This document shows positions 37,018 to 45,075 of a DNA stretch of 64,000 nucleotides, piece by piece. The translations under genes were made by a program, and so were the position numbers. The notes beneath the pieces are model-generated. The model saw only the letters and a program-made list of their open reading frames with translations, was not told the DNA's origin and ran no database searches. Source of the stretch: an uncultured Acetatifactor sp. (GTDB taxonomy: Bacteria > Bacillota > Clostridia > Lachnospirales > Lachnospiraceae); NCBI GenBank assembly GCA_910584375.1, contig CAJUAH010000001.1, forward strand, positions 200,560 through 264,559, given 5' to 3'. Each line of letters starts with the position of its first letter. The stretch's first letter is position 1.

Positions 37018-37139
37018 AAAGCTCCCTGCGTCCTCCAAAGGGATCAGCAGGGAAAACTGAATAGTATCCGTCGGCAAAATCCGATGGAGCCAGACTACTT
37101 GGAAAGATGCACAGACATAACTACCAGGAGGAAGCAACG

Positions 37140-37928
37140 ATGATTACGATGGAAAATGTTTGTAAGTCGTACAGGATTGCAAAGCGCAGCGGCGGTTTTC
37201 ACGAGGCCGTAAAGGCCCTGTTTCACAGGGAGTACGAGGAAATTCATGCCCTCAGGGATGTGAGTTTTACCATTTCGGACGGAGAGATGGTGGGCTACAT
37301 CGGCCCCAACGGAGCGGGGAAAAGCTCCACAATCAAAATTCTCAGCGGAATATTGACACCCGACAGCGGCAGCTGCCTGATCGACGGCAGGGTGCCCTGG
37401 AAGGACCGAATCGAACATGTGCGCCGCATCGGCGTGGTGTTCGGACAGCGTTCGCAGTTGTGGTGGGATGTTCCGGTCATAGATTCCTTTGAACTTCTCA
37501 AGGATATCTATACCATTCCGGATCAGGTCTATCGATCCAATCTCGACGAATTAACAGAACTGTTGAATCTGGGAGAACTGCTGCGCACTCCGGCCAGGCA
37601 GTTGTCTCTGGGACAGCGTATGCGCTGTGAGATCGCCGGTTCGCTGCTGCACAGTCCCCGCATACTGTTCCTGGACGAGCCAACTATCGGCCTGGATGCG
37701 GTGTCCAAGCTGGCGGTGCGGGATTTTATCAAAAAGCAGAATGAGATCCATGGCACCACGGTGATTTTGACCACCCATGACATGCAGGATATCGAGGCGC
37801 TGACAAAGCGGATTATTTTGATCGGCAAGGGCCGTATCCTGATGGACGGAACGCTGGAGGATATCTGCAGGGGCGGGGAGAATATTGACGAGGAGATAGC
37901 TCAGTTGTACCGCGATTATGAGATATAG
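37140..37928 (+). CDS. ABC exporter ATP-binding protein
   Basis: The ATG at 37140 follows CCAGGAGGAAG. Walker A is GPNGAGKSS, the signature is LSLGQRMR, Walker B is ILFLDEP, and the switch His is in LTTHDM. The extended N-terminus (YRIAKRSGGFHEAVKALFHREYEEIHAL) is typical of ATPases paired with two ABC-2-like permeases, as here. The substrate is unknown. Confidence 0.9.
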   Translation: MITMENVCKSYRIAKRSGGFHEAVKALFHREYEEIHALRDVSFTISDGEMVGYIGPNGAGKSSTIKILSGILTPDSGSCLIDGRVPWKDRIEHVRRIGVVFGQRSQLWWDVPVIDSFELLKDIYTIPDQVYRSNLDELTELLNLGELLRTPARQLSLGQRMRCEIAGSLLHSPRILFLDEPTIGLDAVSKLAVRDFIKKQNEIHGTTVILTTHDMQDIEALTKRIILIGKGRILMDGTLEDICRGGENIDEEIAQLYRDYEI

Positions 37929-37985
37929 GGGAGCGGACAGAATTTACGGAATGGTGTGTGCCGAAACATGCAAAGGGGTATGATC

Positions 37986-38789
37986 ATGAAAAAATATATA
38001 TCGTTTTTCAGGCTGCGTTTCTCCATGGGATTACAGTACCGGGCCGCAGCGGCAGCCGGGGTCGTGACCCAGTTTTTCTGGGGGGGCATGGAAATATTGG
38101 TTTACAGAGCCTTTTATGAGGCGGACGCGGCGGCGTTTCCCATGAGTTTTGAGGCGGTGGTGACTTATATCTGGCTGCAACAGGCATTTTTGGCAGTGTT
38201 CGGGGCCTGGATCATAGAGAGCGAGATATTTGATGCCATCCGCAACGGCAATGTCGCCTATGAGCTGTGCCGCCCCATAGGTATCTATCAGATGTGGTTC
38301 TCCCGGTCGGTGGCAAACCGTGTTTCCAAGGCGCTGCTGCGCTGTGTTCCCATTCTGGGGGTGGCGGCGCTGCTGCCTGCGCCGTACGGGCTGCGGCTGC
38401 CGGCAAGCCCCCTCCACGGCGCGCTGTTTTTACTGACTCTTTTGTTGGGCCTGCTGGTGATCGTGGCCTTTACCATGCTGGTCTATATCGCGACTTTTTA
38501 CACCCTGTCCCCGGACGGCGTCAGGATATTTTTTGTCTCGGCGGTGGACTTCTTTGCGGGAGCGGTGATTCCGCTGCCCTTTTTCCCGGATAAACTGCGC
38601 TTTATTCTGGAGCTGCTGCCCTTTGCCGCCATGCAGAATGTGCCGCTGCGGATATACAGCGGCAGCATGACGGGGGAGGAGATGCTGCGGGCGATCTGTC
38701 TGCAGGCCTTCTGGCTGGCGGTGCTGGTGGGCGTGGGTCTTGGTCTGTGCCGGAGGGCGGAGCGGAAAGTGTTGGTGCAGGGCGGCTAG
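37986..38789 (+). CDS. ABC-2-like exporter permease, first subunit
   Basis: The start at 37986 follows AAGGGG. The 267-residue protein has six hydrophobic helices and the text FDAIRNGNVAYELCRPIG typical of this two-permease exporter group. It forms a heterodimer with the next gene product. Confidence 0.85.
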   Translation: MKKYISFFRLRFSMGLQYRAAAAAGVVTQFFWGGMEILVYRAFYEADAAAFPMSFEAVVTYIWLQQAFLAVFGAWIIESEIFDAIRNGNVAYELCRPIGIYQMWFSRSVANRVSKALLRCVPILGVAALLPAPYGLRLPASPLHGALFLLTLLLGLLVIVAFTMLVYIATFYTLSPDGVRIFFVSAVDFFAGAVIPLPFFPDKLRFILELLPFAAMQNVPLRIYSGSMTGEEMLRAICLQAFWLAVLVGVGLGLCRRAERKVLVQGG

Positions 38790-38834
38790 TTGTGGATGGC
38801 GCCGCCAGTCGCAAGAGGCGGAATGGAGATTGAT

Positions 38835-39623
38835 ATGATAAAAAAATTAAGGTTATACAGACATTATATATCCATCGTGGTGCGGGGGATGATGCAGTAT
38901 AAAGTTTCTTTTTTTCTGACTTCCCTGGGACAGTTTCTGGTATCCTTTAACGTGTTTTTGGGCATCTATTTCCTGTTTCAGAGGTTTCATCAGGTTAAAG
39001 GATACAGCTACAGCGAAGTGCTGCTGTGCTATGCCGTGGTGCTGATGGAGTTTTCGCTGGCGGAAATGTGGGCCAGAGGATTCGATACTTTTTCCGGTAT
39101 TGTGAGAAACGGTGAGTTTGACAGGGTGTTGGTGCGGCCCCAAGGGGAGATCCTGCAGGTGCTGGGCAGCAGGTTTGAGCTGACCCGGCTGGGCAGGATG
39201 TTCCAGGCGGTGGTAATGCTTATCTACGCCATCGCTACGGCGCAGATTCGGTGGACGGCCGGACGGGTCATTACGCTGGTCTTTATGATGGCGGGCGGTA
39301 TGGCGGTGTTTGCGGGCCTGTTTCTGGTCTATGCGGCGCTGTGCTTTTTTACGCTGGACGGGCTGGAGTTTATGAATGTGCTCACGGACGGCGCGCGGGA
39401 GTATGGCAAGTATCCGCTGGATATATACGGGAAACGGGTGCTGAGGTTTGCCACGTTCATTGTGCCCTATTCCCTGATACAGTACTATCCCCTGCAGTAT
39501 ATTTTAGGGCATGTTTCCAGCCCGGTTTATATTTTTCTGCCGCTTTTGGCGATTCTGTTTCTGCTGCCCTGCTATGGGCTGTGGAGATTCGGTGTGAGAC
39601 ATTACAAATCCAGCGGGTCGTAA
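38835..39623 (+). CDS. ABC-2-like exporter permease, second subunit
   Basis: The ATG at 38835 is chosen because GGAG lies 6 bases upstream; an ATG at 38823 overlaps that site. The 262-residue protein has six hydrophobic helices and FSGIVRNGEFDRVLVRPQG, the counterpart of the motif in the first permease. It closes the exporter operon. Confidence 0.85.
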   Translation: MIKKLRLYRHYISIVVRGMMQYKVSFFLTSLGQFLVSFNVFLGIYFLFQRFHQVKGYSYSEVLLCYAVVLMEFSLAEMWARGFDTFSGIVRNGEFDRVLVRPQGEILQVLGSRFELTRLGRMFQAVVMLIYAIATAQIRWTAGRVITLVFMMAGGMAVFAGLFLVYAALCFFTLDGLEFMNVLTDGAREYGKYPLDIYGKRVLRFATFIVPYSLIQYYPLQYILGHVSSPVYIFLPLLAILFLLPCYGLWRFGVRHYKSSGS

Positions 39624-39631
39624 AGATTTTT

Positions 39632-39659
39632 TGTAACATAATCGTAACTCGTCCGTCTA
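39632..39659 (+). promoter_or_regulatory. ECF-type promoter of the second ECF sigma gene
   Basis: TGTAAC (39632-39637) and CGTCTA (39654-39659) are separated by 16 bases, a close match to promoters read by group ECF sigma factors of Firmicutes. Confidence 0.75.
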
Positions 39660-39693
39660 ACCTATGAAGTCACAGAAAAAGAGGTGATGATAC

Positions 39694-40206
39694 GTGGAGA
39701 GAAACGAGGAAAAAACGGGTTTTGAACGGCTCTATGAAACATGCTATATGCGGGTCTATTCCTATTCCATGTCCCTTGCGGGGAACCGGGATATGGCGCA
39801 GGAGATCGCCCAAGAGACCTTTTACCGGGCTTTTACCGCTAAAGGCGGGTTCCGCGGGGAGGCAAACCCGGTGACATGGCTTTGCGCCATTGCCAGAAAT
39901 CTGTATCTCGATGAGATGCGGCGTCTGTCTAAAAACGCCGGGGCCATACCGGAAGAGACTGAGGACAGCGGTATCGATGTAGCCCGTGCGGCGGCGGATC
40001 GGGACGCCGCCTGCCGGATTCACCTGGCTTTGCGGGAGATGGAGGAACCTTACCGCAAAGTGTTTGAGATGCGGATATTCGGCGAGATGTCTTTTCGGGA
40101 GATCGGCGGTATCTGTGAAAAGACGGAAACCTGGGCCAGAGTCACGTATCATCGCGCCAAGTTGAAATTGCAGGAAAGGATGGGTGTTCATGGAGACGAA
40201 ATGTAA
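39694..40206 (+). CDS. ECF-type RNA polymerase sigma factor
   Basis: The GTG start follows AGAGGTGATGATAC. The 170-residue protein has region 2 (YMRVYSYSMSLAGNRDMAQEIAQETFYRAF, then VTWLCAIARNLYLDEMRR) and region 4 (YRKVFEMRIFGEMSFREIGGICEKTETWARVTYHRAKLKL). Its end overlaps the anti-sigma gene by 17 bases. An ECF-type promoter just upstream suggests positive autoregulation. Confidence 0.93.
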   Translation: MERNEEKTGFERLYETCYMRVYSYSMSLAGNRDMAQEIAQETFYRAFTAKGGFRGEANPVTWLCAIARNLYLDEMRRLSKNAGAIPEETEDSGIDVARAAADRDAACRIHLALREMEEPYRKVFEMRIFGEMSFREIGGICEKTETWARVTYHRAKLKLQERMGVHGDEM

Positions 40207-41158
40207 TGTGATCCGGGATCTGCTGCCGCTTTACGCAGATCAGATATGCAGTGAGGAAAGCAGAGAGCTGGTGGATGGGCATCTTGCACAGTGCGGGGAC
40301 TGCTCCGCGCTTTTGGAGCAGATGCGCAGCACCGAGATCGAGACGGGCCTGAAAGCGGAGACGGAGGAAGTTCTACGGCGACAGGCGGGATTTTTCAAGC
40401 GCAGATCCGCTCTTGTGGGCGCGGTGATCGCCGGGATATTTATGATCCCGGTGCTGGTGTGCCTGATCGTGAACCTGGCCTGCGGGGCGGCTCTGGACTG
40501 GTTCTTTATCGTGCTGGCCTCTCTGGTCACGGCGGCGTCGCTGACCGTTGTGCCGCTGATAATGCCGGAAAACAAGCTGCTGTGGACGATGGGGACATTT
40601 ACCGCCAGTCTGCTGCTGCTTTTGGGAGTGATCTGTATCTATGTACAGGGGACATGGTTCTTTGTGGTGGCGTCCTCGGTCCTGTTTGGTTTTTCTCTGA
40701 GTTTTCTGCCGGTGGCGGTTTTTTTGGAGCCTTTAAAAACCCTGCTGGGCGGGCAGAAGGGGCTGACGGTGATGGCGGCGGCCACCCTGCTTTTTGGGCC
40801 GATGATGTTGAGCATCGGACTGTATGTGCAGTCTGCGGAGTATGCCAGGATTGCTCCCGCTATTTCGTTGCCGATTCTGGCGTTTGTATGGGTACTGTTC
40901 CTGTTTATCAGGTACGCGAAAACCCCCGGGATGCTGAAAGCGGGGATCTGCACGGTGCTGACCGGCGTCTTCAGTTTTTTTGCAGACGGCTTTATCAACA
41001 GGTGTATCGGGATCGAGAAAACGCTGCCGGTTTTCCGGCCTTTCTCCTGGAATCTGGAGAGTGTGGACGGCAATGTGAAGTGGCTGGTGCTGCTGGGCTG
41101 TATACTTGTGGGAGTGACGCTGATCTTTACGGGAATCGCCAGAAAGGGGAAAAGATAA
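40190..41158 (+). CDS. Membrane anti-sigma factor with zinc-finger N-terminus
   Basis: The ATG at 40190 lies inside the sigma gene. The N-terminus has the zinc-binding anti-sigma pattern (CNVIRDLLPLYADQICSEES, then HLAQCGDC, i.e. HxxxCxxC), which would hold the cognate sigma factor. About eight hydrophobic helices follow (residues about 80-320), far more than the single helix of most anti-sigma factors. A multi-pass sensor of membrane state is therefore likely. Confidence 0.85.
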   Translation: METKCNVIRDLLPLYADQICSEESRELVDGHLAQCGDCSALLEQMRSTEIETGLKAETEEVLRRQAGFFKRRSALVGAVIAGIFMIPVLVCLIVNLACGAALDWFFIVLASLVTAASLTVVPLIMPENKLLWTMGTFTASLLLLLGVICIYVQGTWFFVVASSVLFGFSLSFLPVAVFLEPLKTLLGGQKGLTVMAAATLLFGPMMLSIGLYVQSAEYARIAPAISLPILAFVWVLFLFIRYAKTPGMLKAGICTVLTGVFSFFADGFINRCIGIEKTLPVFRPFSWNLESVDGNVKWLVLLGCILVGVTLIFTGIARKGKR

Positions 41159-41277
41159 AAGACCTGTTTCTGGTACTGATGTTTGCCTGCGCCATATTGT
41201 TCGGTGCGGGAGTATATAAGGCCTTGGCGAATAGAAAGTATCGCTGAGGCTTTTTTTTGTTGAACCTTTTCCGCATC

Positions 41278-41305
41278 TGTTACAATGTATGTATAGAGAC
41301 GTCTC
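41278..41305 (+). promoter_or_regulatory. ECF-type promoter of the third ECF sigma gene
   Basis: TGTTAC (41278-41283) and CGTCTC (41300-41305) are separated by 16 bases, the same layout as at 30860 and 39632. Confidence 0.65.
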
Positions 41306-41352
41306 AAAAAAGTAATTCGCTGTAGTGTTTTATGGCGCAACGGAGGAGTTTT

Positions 41353-41904
41353 ATGACAAACATAGAATTGGCAGAGTGGATCGATGCATACGGGAAAGAG
41401 ATATTTTCATTCTGCAAATGGCTGACGGGCTGCGGGCCGGAGGCGGAGGAACTGTATCAGGATACCTGGCTGGTGGTAGTGCGGCGGCTGGAGGAGCTGG
41501 ACGCGGCGGGCAATGTGAAGAGCTATTGCCTGTCTGTGGCGCTGCGACTTTGGAAAAACAAGCGGCGCAGATATGCCCGCAGGCGGCGAATCGAGGAGGA
41601 ACAGTTTTCCGGGGAGATCTGCGGCTATGGGCGGGAATGGCAGGCTTTGTCGCCGGAACAGCGGTTGCTTAGACAGGAGCGGGAACAGGCGGTCAGGGAG
41701 GCCGTGGAGGAATTGCCCTGGCGGCAGCGGATCATTGTACTGCTCTTTTATATGGAGGAACAGCCGTTGGGACGGATTGCCGAGATCACGGGTTTGCCGC
41801 TGGGAACGGTTAAGAGCCGTCTATATCATGCAAGGAAGGCATTGTATCAGAAACTGAAAGACTTGGAGGAAAATGTGTCAGATATTGAGGAGGAACGGGT
41901 ATGA
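41353..41904 (+). CDS. ECF-type RNA polymerase sigma factor
   Basis: The ATG at 41353 follows CGGAGGAG. The 183-residue protein has region 2 (FSFCKWLTGCGPEAEELYQDTWLVV) and region 4 (WRQRIIVLLFYMEEQPLGRIAEITGLPLGTVKSRLYHARKAL). The stop codon overlaps the next start by 4 bases (ATGA), so the two are translationally coupled. Confidence 0.92.
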   Translation: MTNIELAEWIDAYGKEIFSFCKWLTGCGPEAEELYQDTWLVVVRRLEELDAAGNVKSYCLSVALRLWKNKRRRYARRRRIEEEQFSGEICGYGREWQALSPEQRLLRQEREQAVREAVEELPWRQRIIVLLFYMEEQPLGRIAEITGLPLGTVKSRLYHARKALYQKLKDLEENVSDIEEERV

Positions 41905-43220
41905 GAGAAATAGAGAACAGAGATATGGATAATATATTGCGGCAAAGTCTGGTTCCAGGCTTTGAACCGGATCCGTCATTGAATCAGCAGATTTTGCGAC
42001 AGGCACAGGGGCGGTTGGGCGCGGAGGATTTAGCGGCAGGCGCAGGAGCAGTTGGGGGCGGAGGATGGAATCATAAAATTGGCTGGGCGTTGAGAGCCGC
42101 CGTCTTCCTGTTGATGCTGACAGGGGTATGCGGCACGGTCTATGCGGCGTGGAGGCTTTATACTGCGGAGGAGACCGCGCGGCAGATGCACGACAGTAAA
42201 CTTGCCGGAGCTTTCCGGGAAGAGGCGGGATGGGAAGATGCAGGGCAGCAGGCGGACCAGGGCGAGACGCAAGTCTATGGGGGGTATCAGGTGACTCTGC
42301 TGGGCGTTGTCTCAGGGCGGGATATCTCCGACTATCCGATGGGGAGCGGGGAGGATATACAGACAGACCGCACCTATGCGGTAGTTGCCATACAGCGGGC
42401 AGACGGCAGCCCCGTGTCGGCGGAAGAGGATTCTTTCTTTGTCTCGCCTTTGATCCAGGGGTACGATCCCATATTCTACAATGCCGCCACAATGCGGGGA
42501 GCCGCCACCCGGTTTGAGGAGGAGGGAGTGCTGTACTGGCTGGTAAGCTGTTCCAACGTGGAATATTTTGCGGATCACAGGATATATTTGTGCGTGACGG
42601 ATACGGATTTTTATAGTAAAAGATTGTATACTTATGACGAGACGGACGGGAGTATCAGTCGCAGGGAGGATTACGATGGTCTGAACGCGCTGTTTGAACT
42701 GGAGCTGGACGCGAGTAAGGCAGACCCTGCGGCGGCGCAGGCGCTGTTGGAGGAGAACTGGGCGTTTGTGGAAAGCGGTGTGGCAGCGGAGGACAGCGCG
42801 GCAGCGGGAAACGGTGCGGTAGCGGGGGACGGTGCGGCGGCGGACGAAACAGTCCTGGAACCGACGGCGGAGGAATCTGCCGGGGAGGTGAGTGACTTTA
42901 TGGCGGAACTCACGCTGTATAATCTGGAGGAAAAATGTGTGCTGCTGGAGGACACGGTGCAGACGGCCATGCCGGATGAGGCGGGAATGGTGAACTTTAC
43001 CTATGCGCTGCCGGGCGATAACCCGCCTATCCCCGCCGGTTCCACCGGGGGGCTGGTAAGCTGGCTGTTCCGGCAGCCCTGGGGAGACGATCGGCACACC
43101 TGGAGCGCCGGGGGAGGAAAGCTATCGGATCTGACCATATGCATTTATACCCTGAACGAGGACGGCAGCGTCACTTTTGGCGTCTATGTGCCCAAGGATG
43201 TCAGCAGATATCTGGAGTGA
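41901..43220 (+). CDS. Membrane protein, probable anti-sigma factor for the preceding ECF sigma
   Basis: The 439-residue protein has a cytoplasmic N-terminus of about 60 residues with a Gly/Ala-rich stretch, one membrane helix (about 62-82: ALRAAVFLLMLTGVCGTVYAA), and a large extracellular domain. This matches the layout of DUF4179-like anti-sigma proteins. The cytoplasmic part lacks a zinc finger. Residues about 295-335 form an Ala/Gly/Glu low-complexity insert with repeated AAxGxGAVAGDG text. Its role is inferred from the 4-base overlap with the sigma gene. Confidence 0.75.
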   Translation: MREIENRDMDNILRQSLVPGFEPDPSLNQQILRQAQGRLGAEDLAAGAGAVGGGGWNHKIGWALRAAVFLLMLTGVCGTVYAAWRLYTAEETARQMHDSKLAGAFREEAGWEDAGQQADQGETQVYGGYQVTLLGVVSGRDISDYPMGSGEDIQTDRTYAVVAIQRADGSPVSAEEDSFFVSPLIQGYDPIFYNAATMRGAATRFEEEGVLYWLVSCSNVEYFADHRIYLCVTDTDFYSKRLYTYDETDGSISRREDYDGLNALFELELDASKADPAAAQALLEENWAFVESGVAAEDSAAAGNGAVAGDGAAADETVLEPTAEESAGEVSDFMAELTLYNLEEKCVLLEDTVQTAMPDEAGMVNFTYALPGDNPPIPAGSTGGLVSWLFRQPWGDDRHTWSAGGGKLSDLTICIYTLNEDGSVTFGVYVPKDVSRYLE

Positions 43221-43364
43221 CGCCGAGATAGGAGAAAGGCGAATTTATTCCCGTACCGCGTTATGGCGTATTCTGTTTCTGTGTGATAAGGTAATAGCAG
43301 ACAGGATGACGCGTCCAATCTGCCTGACAGGAAAAACTATAAGCGAGAACGGGAGGAAAAAGAG

Positions 43365-44603
43365 ATGGCAAATATAGAATTGTGCATTGCCCGGCTGCGC
43401 AGACAGCGGGGGATCAGCCAGCAGCAGTTGGCGGAGCGGATGGGAGTGGCGTTCCAGACGGTGAGCAAATGGGAGACGGGTGCTACGATGCCGGACATCG
43501 CCATGCTGCCGGAGCTGGCGGCGTACTTTCAGGTGTCAGTGGATCAGCTGCTGGGTTTGCAGCCCCTACAGGGGGAGGAATATCTGCCCGTTGAATCCGG
43601 CACCAAAGGATATTGGGAGGGGCGGGCGGATTATCTGCTGCGCACCCGCAAGACTATGGTAAACCGGGATTATATGGCCTTTTTGGCAGAGCGGGTATGG
43701 CGGTTCCAGGAGCCGGTAAAAATGCTGGACTGCGGATGCGGGCTGGGTTTCCTGGCCTCCACGTTACTGCCGCTGCTGCCGCCGGGCAGTACCTATCACG
43801 GCATCGATCTGTCGGAGAATCTGATTTCCCAGGGGCGGATGCTCCTGGAGCAGACTGCCCAGACCGCCCCGGTGGAGCAGACTGCCCAGGCCGCCCCGGT
43901 GGAGCAGACTGCCCAGGCCGCCCCGGTGGAGCAAACTGCCCAGACTGCCCCGGCGGAGCAGACCGCTCAGGCCGTCCCGCCGGAGCGGATCACCATGGAA
44001 TGCGGGGACTTTCTGGAGAGCGACATACAGGATGCCTATGATCTGGTGATCTGCCAGGCGGTTCTGCGACATATCGGGCAGCCCATGGAGTTTTTGAAGA
44101 ACATGTACCGCGCCTGCAGGCCGGGCGGCCTGGTGGTGTGCATCGATGTAAACCGGGAGCTGGAGAGCGACGGACTGTATATCGAAGGGCTGGACTATGC
44201 CAGACTGTGCGAGAGAGAGGGATTTCCGGCCATGTGGAAGACCGAGCTGGAAAAGCAGGACAGAGATTACGCCATCGGGATCCGCCTGCCCCTGTTGATG
44301 GAGCAGGCAGGCCTGAAACGGGTGGAGTGCAGGATGAACGACAGGGTCAATATCATCAGCCCTTCTCAGGAGGGCTATGAGGAGAAACTTAACGATCTGA
44401 TCCTCACCCGGGGCTGGACACAGGAGATGGAGGCCGGGGAAAAGGACGCGGTCAGCCGCTTTATGAACCATGGCATGACCAGGGCCGAGGCCGAGGATTA
44501 TTGCCGCAAGCAGCGGGAGATCCGGGAACATCTGCTCCGCCACCGGGAAAACGCGCAGATCGTGACAACGGGCGGATTGATGATTAGTTACGGGTGGAAA
44601 TAA
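43365..44603 (+). CDS. XRE regulator fused to a class I SAM-dependent methyltransferase
   Basis: The ATG at 43365 follows GGGAGGAAAAAGAG. Residues 1-65 form an XRE helix-turn-helix (QRGISQQQLAERMGVAFQTVSKWETGATMPDI). From about residue 95 a Rossmann methyltransferase fold begins, with SAM motif I LDCGCGLGFLAS and acidic HGIDLS. After motif I there is an insert of five 9-residue repeats (EQTAQxAPV, residues about 162-206). Conserved motifs then resume (CGDFLESDIQDAYDLVICQAVLRHI, CRPGGLVVCIDVN). It probably couples DNA binding with methylation of a small molecule or macromolecule; the target is unknown. Confidence 0.85.
   Translation: MANIELCIARLRRQRGISQQQLAERMGVAFQTVSKWETGATMPDIAMLPELAAYFQVSVDQLLGLQPLQGEEYLPVESGTKGYWEGRADYLLRTRKTMVNRDYMAFLAERVWRFQEPVKMLDCGCGLGFLASTLLPLLPPGSTYHGIDLSENLISQGRMLLEQTAQTAPVEQTAQAAPVEQTAQAAPVEQTAQTAPAEQTAQAVPPERITMECGDFLESDIQDAYDLVICQAVLRHIGQPMEFLKNMYRACRPGGLVVCIDVNRELESDGLYIEGLDYARLCEREGFPAMWKTELEKQDRDYAIGIRLPLLMEQAGLKRVECRMNDRVNIISPSQEGYEEKLNDLILTRGWTQEMEAGEKDAVSRFMNHGMTRAEAEDYCRKQREIREHLLRHRENAQIVTTGGLMISYGWK
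43848..43982 (+). repeat. Five tandem 27-bp repeats inside the methyltransferase domain
   Basis: Units start at 43848, 43875, 43902, 43929 and 43956. Each encodes Glu-Gln-Thr-Ala-Gln-x-x-Pro-x. The unit is a multiple of three, so copy-number change keeps the frame. The middle copies are nearly identical, which points to recent expansion. Confidence 0.9.
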
Positions 44604-44616
44604 TCCTGCCAATTCG

Positions 44617-44653
44617 CAGCCTTAATGCGACTAATGCGGTCATATTAAGGCTG
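44617..44653 (+). terminator. Possible terminator after the XRE-methyltransferase gene
   Basis: CAGCCTTAAT pairs perfectly with ATTAAGGCTG across a 17-nt loop, 13 bases after the stop. The T-run that follows is weak (TTATACT). Confidence 0.5.
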
Positions 44654-44671
44654 TTATACTGACGATCGCTA

Positions 44672-44742
44672 AGATTTTCCAAATCCAGCCCGCCACATGT
44701 CGCGCAAGTGGACGCCATGCGGCAGGCTGGAAAGAAAATCTA
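44672..44742. terminator. Large hairpin between convergent genes
   Basis: AGATTTTC and the CCAGCC segment pair with GGCTGG and GAAAATCT, and an inner CCACxTG...CAxGTGG palindrome is nested in the loop. It lies downstream of the minus-strand gene at 44779 and could terminate both convergent transcripts. Confidence 0.55.
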
Positions 44743-44778
44743 ACTGCTCATGAGTATTTCTCCCCTTTCGGAAAAGTT

Positions 44779-45075
44779 TCATCCTCTCGAAAATTTTATA
44801 AATTCATACGGTAATCCCATATCTTCTGAATATTTACGGATTTCTATCTTTTCGTCATTATCCATTTCGTCATAGAAAGGGCGATCTGATACTTTCCAGT
44901 ATGTTTTTACTTCGTCTATTTTCAGTACATCACCCCACGGGGCAGCATATAATTCCCCGACTTTATATTTCCCGATTTCTTTATATACTCTCGTGGTATA
45001 ACAATACCCGAATTTGCTTAAATAATTTTTGATGGATTCATATTCATGTTCAGGGAATGATATTTCTTCAAACAT
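44779..45075 (-). CDS. Small protein with ASCH/PUA-like features
   Basis: The 98-residue protein is preceded on the minus strand by AGGAGGTTTATTTT. The text YTTRVYKEIGKYKVGELYAAPWGDVLKIDEVKTY resembles ASCH or PUA-like RNA-binding folds, but the match is by eye only. Its AT content is higher than that of its neighbours, which may reflect transfer. No partner gene is adjacent. Confidence 0.7.
   Translation of the reverse strand: MFEEISFPEHEYESIKNYLSKFGYCYTTRVYKEIGKYKVGELYAAPWGDVLKIDEVKTYWKVSDRPFYDEMDNDEKIEIRKYSEDMGLPYEFIKFSRG

Noticed and set aside
43613..44041. 142-codon plus-strand frame within the XRE-methyltransferase gene
   Set aside because: It is an alternate frame kept open by the 27-bp repeats and GC-rich codons, without a start signal.
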